Shown: positions 23,288 through 26,538 of the stretch, in pieces
Numbering within the stretch: position 1 is the first letter of the stretch
How the letters are laid out: every line of letters begins with the position of its first letter
Assembly (NCBI GenBank): GCA_002492525.1
Contig: DKZA01000040.1
Coordinates: 70,095 to 96,632 of the forward strand
DNA length: 26,538 nucleotides
Direction of reading: 5' to 3'
From: Lachnospiraceae bacterium UBA7086
GTDB lineage: Bacteria > Bacillota > Clostridia > Lachnospirales > Lachnospiraceae
Translations under genes and position numbers: made by a program
The notes under the pieces: model-generated
Told to the model about the DNA's origin: nothing
Database searches by the model: none
What the model saw: only the letters and a program-made list of their open reading frames with translations

Positions 23288-24250
23288 ATGTACCAGAAGG
23301 AAATCATTTATATGGGACTGCATAAGAACGGAAGCAGACTGGGGAGCGCCGGTTTTCTGAAGGTGGAGAATCGGGACAGAGAAAGCAGTCTGTATCTTAA
23401 AGTGAAAAATATACCGCACTCCATAAACGGGAGATTTCCGGTTAGATTTTATAATGGCACGGACTGGAGAGAAGTGGATGGAATCAGCCTACAGGAGGGA
23501 AGCGGCTTGTGGGAGGCGCGTGAACTCGGATTGTTGAAGCAGTTGCGGCTGCAGATTATACTTCCGGGAGGATATCTGATCGAGGGAATCAGTAAAGGGG
23601 CAGAGCAGAAGATTCATGACCCTATGAAAGAGATAGAGCAAGAAGAAAAAAAAATAAAAGAACAGGAGAATGTAGGGAAAGAGGAAAATGTAAGTGCAGA
23701 GGGAAATGTAAGTGCAGAGGAAAATGTAAAGGCAAAGGGAAATGCAAAAGAGGAGGAAACCTGTGTTTCTCAAATTGCTGAAAGCGGGGGTGCTGAACGT
23801 ATTCCGGTGCAGAAGCAGCGCAGAAGCATGCAGGAGACCGTTACGGAAGCGCCCGTCATGGTATCGGAGGAACTGCCCCAGCCCATGGCAGACAAAATGC
23901 AGGTAAATGGCGTAAAAGAGGACAAGTGGGAACAGATTCTGGATACCTATGATCAGATTCATCCCTACGGGGATGAGCGGGTTTATGTGAAACTGGAACC
24001 AAAAGATTTTGTGATCTTACAGGCTAAATATCAGCAGTTAGTCAATAACAGCTTCCTGTTACATGGCTTTTACAATTACCGGTATGTGATATTGGGCAAA
24101 GAAAATGATTATTATCTGGGTGTACCGGGGGTGTTCTATGAGAGAGAAAAAATGGTTGCGCTGATGTTTGGATTTGAAGCTTTTGAGTGTCAAAGCGGCG
24201 AGGCAAAGCCGGGAGAATTCGGATATTATCTGCGCAGGGTGGAACTGTAA
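23288..24250 (+). CDS. DUF6128-like protein of unknown function
   Basis: A 320-residue protein with two conserved-looking ends around a low-complexity middle. Residues 1-105 contain short beta-like strands (YLKVKNIPHSINGRFPVRFYN). Residues 110-200 are charged and repetitive, including five six-residue repeats (ENVSAE-like, 127-156). The C-terminal 110 residues match my recollection of the Lachnospiraceae DUF6128 domain: a tryptophan-containing helix, then IHPYGDERVYVKLEPKDF, HGFYNYRYVILG, YYLGVPGVFYEREKMVALMFGF and a final GEFGYYLRRVEL. There is no signal peptide or membrane segment. Function unknown. The start has AGAGGA and AAGG upstream. It is convergent with the radical SAM gene, with three bases between stops. 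Confidence 0.72.
   Translation: MYQKEIIYMGLHKNGSRLGSAGFLKVENRDRESSLYLKVKNIPHSINGRFPVRFYNGTDWREVDGISLQEGSGLWEARELGLLKQLRLQIILPGGYLIEGISKGAEQKIHDPMKEIEQEEKKIKEQENVGKEENVSAEGNVSAEENVKAKGNAKEEETCVSQIAESGGAERIPVQKQRRSMQETVTEAPVMVSEELPQPMADKMQVNGVKEDKWEQILDTYDQIHPYGDERVYVKLEPKDFVILQAKYQQLVNNSFLLHGFYNYRYVILGKENDYYLGVPGVFYEREKMVALMFGFEAFECQSGEAKPGEFGYYLRRVEL
23666..23755 (+). repeat. 18-bp coding tandem repeats
   Basis: Five units of the type GAAAATGTAAGTGCAGAG encode ENVGKE, ENVSAE, GNVSAE, ENVKAK and GNAKEE in the linker of the DUF6128-like protein. The two central units are nearly identical at the DNA level, which suggests recent duplication. Confidence 0.85.
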
Positions 24251-24253
24251 AGG

Positions 24254-25249
24254 TCAGATGCCCTCACAGTCGAAAGCGGGAATGAAGCTTTCCGAAGCGG
24301 TATCCCCCTCCTGAATAAAGCCGTTCTCAATGCCGATACGAATGGCGTAGTCTACAATTCTTTCATATTCTTCAGAGGATATTCTGCGATTAAGAGCAGG
24401 AATAGATGTTGCCTGCGGCATAGGCGTATATTGATTCATAATGCTGACATATATGTCGTTTTTGTAAGTCTGATGCAGGAAACGTAAGAGATAACGGGAG
24501 TCCGATTCACAGCCCGGCAAGAGAAGATGCCGCACAATGACTCCCTTTAACATCAGAGAATCTTCTCCATTTGTAAAAACAGGCAGTCCGGTCTGACGGA
24601 GCATTTCGTCAATCGCGGCTGCGGCTTTCACAAAATAGTCGGGTGCATTGGAATAGCGGGTGCTGAAAGCTGTATCATGATATTTTAAGTCAGGGAGATA
24701 GATATCGATCAGACCCTCTAAACGTTTGAGGGTATCTACCTTTTCATAGCCGGAAGTATTATAGACAACGGGGATTGTAAGGCCGTTGTCTTTGGCGCTT
24801 TGCAGGGCCTTTATAATCTGGGGGACAAAATGTGTGGGCGTCACCAGATTGATATTGTGCGCCTTTTTATCCTGCAATTCCAGAAAGATTTCAGAAAGAC
24901 GTTCTATGGTAATCTCTTTGCCGGTCTGTCCCTGGGCGATAGCATGATTCTGACAATAAATACAGCGCAGATTACAACCGCTAAAAAAGACAGTGCCGGA
25001 GCCATTGGTGCCGGACAGACAGGGTTCCTCCCAGAAATGCAGAGCGGCCCGGGCGGCCATGATCTGCTCCGACTGTCCGCAGAATCCTGACTGTCCTGCA
25101 GTTCTGTCCGCATGACATTCCCGGGGACAAAGCGTACAATCCTGCATATCCTGCAGAATGGATGCCTGTCCGGTGATTCGGCTCTGATTGGAAGATGGTG
25201 TCTGGCTGGATGAAAGTATCTGATTGACGTTTTGAGCGGTTTCGTTCAT
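24254..25249 (-). CDS. Radical SAM protein, PflX-like (pyruvate formate-lyase activase-related)
   Basis: A 331-residue protein of the PflX-like (COG1313) radical SAM group, distinct from classic PflA. The SAM-cleaving 4Fe-4S cluster motif is C92-N-L-R-C96-I-Y-C99. A second cysteine set near the N-terminus, C38, C41, C45 (CTLCPREC) and C57, is characteristic of this group and probably binds zinc or another cluster. After the radical site come NLVTPTHFVPQI, PVVYNTSGYE, DIYLPDLKYHD and LPGCESDSRYLL, all usual for the family. The true substrate is unknown. The first 33 residues are a Q/S-rich tail and no strong ribosome site precedes the ATG, so initiation at M35 is possible. It lies downstream of the SRP RNA on the same strand. 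Confidence 0.88.
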   Translation of the reverse strand: MNETAQNVNQILSSSQTPSSNQSRITGQASILQDMQDCTLCPRECHADRTAGQSGFCGQSEQIMAARAALHFWEEPCLSGTNGSGTVFFSGCNLRCIYCQNHAIAQGQTGKEITIERLSEIFLELQDKKAHNINLVTPTHFVPQIIKALQSAKDNGLTIPVVYNTSGYEKVDTLKRLEGLIDIYLPDLKYHDTAFSTRYSNAPDYFVKAAAAIDEMLRQTGLPVFTNGEDSLMLKGVIVRHLLLPGCESDSRYLLRFLHQTYKNDIYVSIMNQYTPMPQATSIPALNRRISSEEYERIVDYAIRIGIENGFIQEGDTASESFIPAFDCEGI

Positions 25250-25306
25250 TTTGATTCAGTCCATAGGATAACAATTTGTGACAGGTATTGAACAGTCATA
25301 TGAAAA

Positions 25307-25568
25307 CCGTGCGCTTTATGTCGAACCGAACCTAAGTACGTTACCTTTACAGTTAACTCCGCCAGGCACCCTCACGGCACATGAAAAATTCCACTTAGTG
25401 CTGCTGTGTTCCCACCCTGACACGGTTCATGGACATTCATTGCGTAAGACCCGAACTTCATCGCCACTTATAAAGGGCAGCTGCCCAGGCGAAAGCCCTC
25501 GATAAAGCATCACCCCCACTAGAGCGGATTGTGGGTACAGGGCACCGCTAACGCCCCGGCTGCACGGT
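25307..25568 (-). ncRNA. ffs: Signal recognition particle RNA, large type
   Basis: Read on the minus strand, this resembles the roughly 270-base Gram-positive SRP RNA (scRNA). The ends pair (CCGTGC at the 5' end with GCACGG at the 3' end). Near the 5' end is the highly conserved Alu-domain run including AGCGGTGCCCTGTACC and AATCCGCTCTAG. The S-domain apical hairpin is present with CATGAACCGTGTCAGG, then GGGAACACAGCAGCACTAAG, the Ffh-binding loop. The RNA assembles with Ffh to target nascent membrane and secreted proteins. Open frames over this stretch are artefacts. A perfect promoter sits directly upstream. Confidence 0.93.
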
Positions 25569-25574
25569 TTAATA

Positions 25575-25603
25575 AGTATACTGTTTTTTGACGGGTTTGT
25601 CAA
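25575..25603 (-). promoter_or_regulatory. Promoter of the SRP RNA gene
   Basis: On the minus strand TTGACA (25603-25598), 17 bases, TATACT (25580-25575). Transcription would start at about 25568, exactly where the RNA's terminal helix begins. Confidence 0.9.
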
Positions 25604-25630
25604 TCTTTCAGGAGACATGCAGGGGAATAC

Positions 25631-25654
25631 TGTCCGCTGTGCGGACATTTTTTT
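25631..25654 (+). terminator. Plus-strand intrinsic terminator without an obvious gene
   Basis: TGTCCGC (25631-25637), loop TGT, GCGGACA (25641-25647), then seven T. It works only for plus-strand transcripts, but no plus-strand gene precedes it within 1.3 kb. Confidence 0.75.
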
Positions 25655-25679
25655 GCGTCATATGCTGTCGAAAAATAGA

Positions 25680-25709
25680 TTGACGAGGCGTTTTTGCGTG
25701 GTATATGAT
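25680..25709 (+). promoter_or_regulatory. Putative promoter for the flavoprotein gene
   Basis: TTGACG (25680-25685), 18 bases, TATGAT (25704-25709), giving a leader of about 40 bases. Confidence 0.65.
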
Positions 25710-25758
25710 TAAATTAAATGAATTATAACACGGTGAGCAGAAAGGAGAAAGCGTAATT

Positions 25759-26376
25759 ATGAAAGTATTGATGATCAATGGCAGTCCCAAGGTAAAAGGC
25801 AATACTTATCTGGCTTTACAGGAGATGGAGAAAGTGTTTGTCAGTGAGGGGATTGAGGTAGAGACCCTGCATGTGGGTAATCAGGCCATTCGGGGTTGTA
25901 TCGCCTGCGGTTCCTGTGCCAAAACAGGGAAATGCGTGTTTGATGACATGGTAAACGAGGCGGCAGCAAAATTTGAAGCCTGCGATGGCCTGGTGGTGGG
26001 AAGCCCCGTGTATTATGCTTCCGCCAATGCTACTTTAGTGGCATTTCTGACTCGTCTGTTTTACAGTACGCATTTTAGCAAGACAATGAAAGTGGGCGCC
26101 TGCGTAGCGGCGGCACGCAGAGGCGGTCTGACGGCTACTTATGATGAACTCAATAAATTCTTTGCGATTTCCGGTATGCCGATAGCCTCCGGACAGTATT
26201 GGAACGGTATTCACGGCAGAACGCCGGGAGAGGCTGCACAGGATGAAGAGGGCCTTCAGATGATGCGTACATTGGCCCAAAATATGACTTTCCTGATGAA
26301 GAGTATTGCGCTTGGCAAGGAAGCGTACGGGATTCCGGAGAGAGAGCCTGCTGTTTTTACAAATTTTGTGAGGTAG
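25759..26376 (+). CDS. Iron-sulfur flavoprotein / NAD(P)H-dependent FMN reductase family
   Basis: A 205-residue flavodoxin-fold protein. The N-terminal phosphate-binding turn is MINGSPKVKGNTYLAL, and the flavin-contacting GSPVYYASANATLVAFLTR is near 80-98. Between them is C47-x2-C50-x2-C53-x5-C59, matching the compact cysteine motif of archaeal-type iron-sulfur flavoproteins (Isf), which carry a 4Fe-4S cluster and FMN and move electrons, for instance to reduce oxygen or peroxide. The C-terminal part has a long helix. It is cytosolic, and partners are unknown. AAAGGAG lies 12 bases before the ATG, somewhat distant. It is divergent from the SRP RNA gene and stands alone in this window. Confidence 0.85.
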   Translation: MKVLMINGSPKVKGNTYLALQEMEKVFVSEGIEVETLHVGNQAIRGCIACGSCAKTGKCVFDDMVNEAAAKFEACDGLVVGSPVYYASANATLVAFLTRLFYSTHFSKTMKVGACVAAARRGGLTATYDELNKFFAISGMPIASGQYWNGIHGRTPGEAAQDEEGLQMMRTLAQNMTFLMKSIALGKEAYGIPEREPAVFTNFVR

Positions 26377-26443
26377 AATATTACGGCACGGAGCAAGTAA
26401 AAACAGCTATAGAGAAGTAGTATCATATATTGGTCTTAACAGT

Positions 26444-26475
26444 AAAAAGACAGATGGAATAAAATCCACCTGTCT
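26444..26475 (-). terminator. Terminator of a minus-strand gene lying beyond the right edge
   Basis: On the minus strand AGACAGGTGGA pairs with TCCATCTGTCT (one G-U pair) around a TTTTAT loop, and the stem runs straight into five T. It probably ends a gene that enters from the right, outside the window. Confidence 0.65.
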
Positions 26476-26538
26476 CGTGAATAGTAATCCGAGATTCCCG
26501 TCCAAGGGGGAAAGTAGGATACAAACAGAATAAAATAT

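Noticed and set aside
25266..25285. GGATAACAATTTGTGACAGG resembles the Escherichia coli lac operator region
   Set aside because: Only one half-site is similar and the next three bases differ. It lies between the SRP RNA and a radical SAM gene, with no lacI context. Chance resemblance in AT-rich DNA is likely; vector contamination is not supported by the flanks.
25278..25648. Open frames on both strands over the SRP RNA
   Set aside because: The sequence is a structured RNA with conserved SRP motifs; the frames are incidental.
25616..25711. 31-codon frame with AGGAG two bases before ATG
   Set aside because: Ribosome-site spacing is too short, and the frame runs through an intrinsic terminator and the flavoprotein promoter.

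Overview
The window looks like chromosome from a low-to-mid GC Gram-positive anaerobe of the Clostridia, most likely a Lachnospiraceae member. The evidence is AAGGAGG ribosome sites, sigma-A type promoters (TTGACA-17-TATAAT like), a large Gram-positive type SRP RNA, two Rpn/PD-(D/E)XK 'transposase' family proteins of the kind common in that family, a DUF6128-like protein, and a metallo-MetAP with an N-terminal SEC-C motif. The species cannot be fixed from sequence alone.

Layout. 1-4.6 kb: two Rpn-family nuclease-like genes flank a SEC-C methionine aminopeptidase (map) and an unrecognised translationally coupled pair (a membrane-anchored coiled-coil protein plus a small secreted protein). 4.7-8.1 kb: metG, an alpha/beta hydrolase and a small membrane-anchored protein, closed by a terminator. 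8.2-9.2 kb: D-lactate dehydrogenase. 9.3-13.4 kb: a GNAT acetyltransferase, a tandem-HD protein with an HD-GYP signature, a YesL-family membrane protein and a membrane-bound GGDEF protein; this is a cyclic-di-GMP neighbourhood. 13.4-17.1 kb: a CUT1 sugar ABC transporter (lipoprotein binding protein and two permeases). 17.1-20.6 kb: a 220-bp inverted-repeat element with an 11-bp target duplication, then csoR and copA with a textbook CsoR operator; copA is fused in frame to a CopZ-like domain. 20.9-23.2 kb: the sugar-ABC ATPase and a PucR/CdaR-type regulator. 23.3-26.5 kb: a DUF6128-like protein, a convergent PflX-like radical SAM protein, the SRP RNA on the minus strand, and an iron-sulfur flavoprotein.

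How the genes fit together. The binding protein, the permeases and the UgpC/MsmK-type ATPase at 20.9 kb can together form a complete sugar importer, although the copper cassette lies between permeases and ATPase. YesL proteins often accompany CUT1 importers, so the GGDEF sensor, YesL and importer may be functionally connected (inference). CsoR should release its operator on Cu(I) and induce copA.

The most interesting signals are: the copA reading frame with a strong internal Shine-Dalgarno and ATG exactly at the CopZ domain; the stack of three perfect hairpins plus a 19-residue cysteine-rich micro-ORF between csoR and copA; the 220-bp MITE-like element; and the terminator-like leader of map. 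I see no CRISPR array, tRNA, rRNA, phage module or recognisable defence system.
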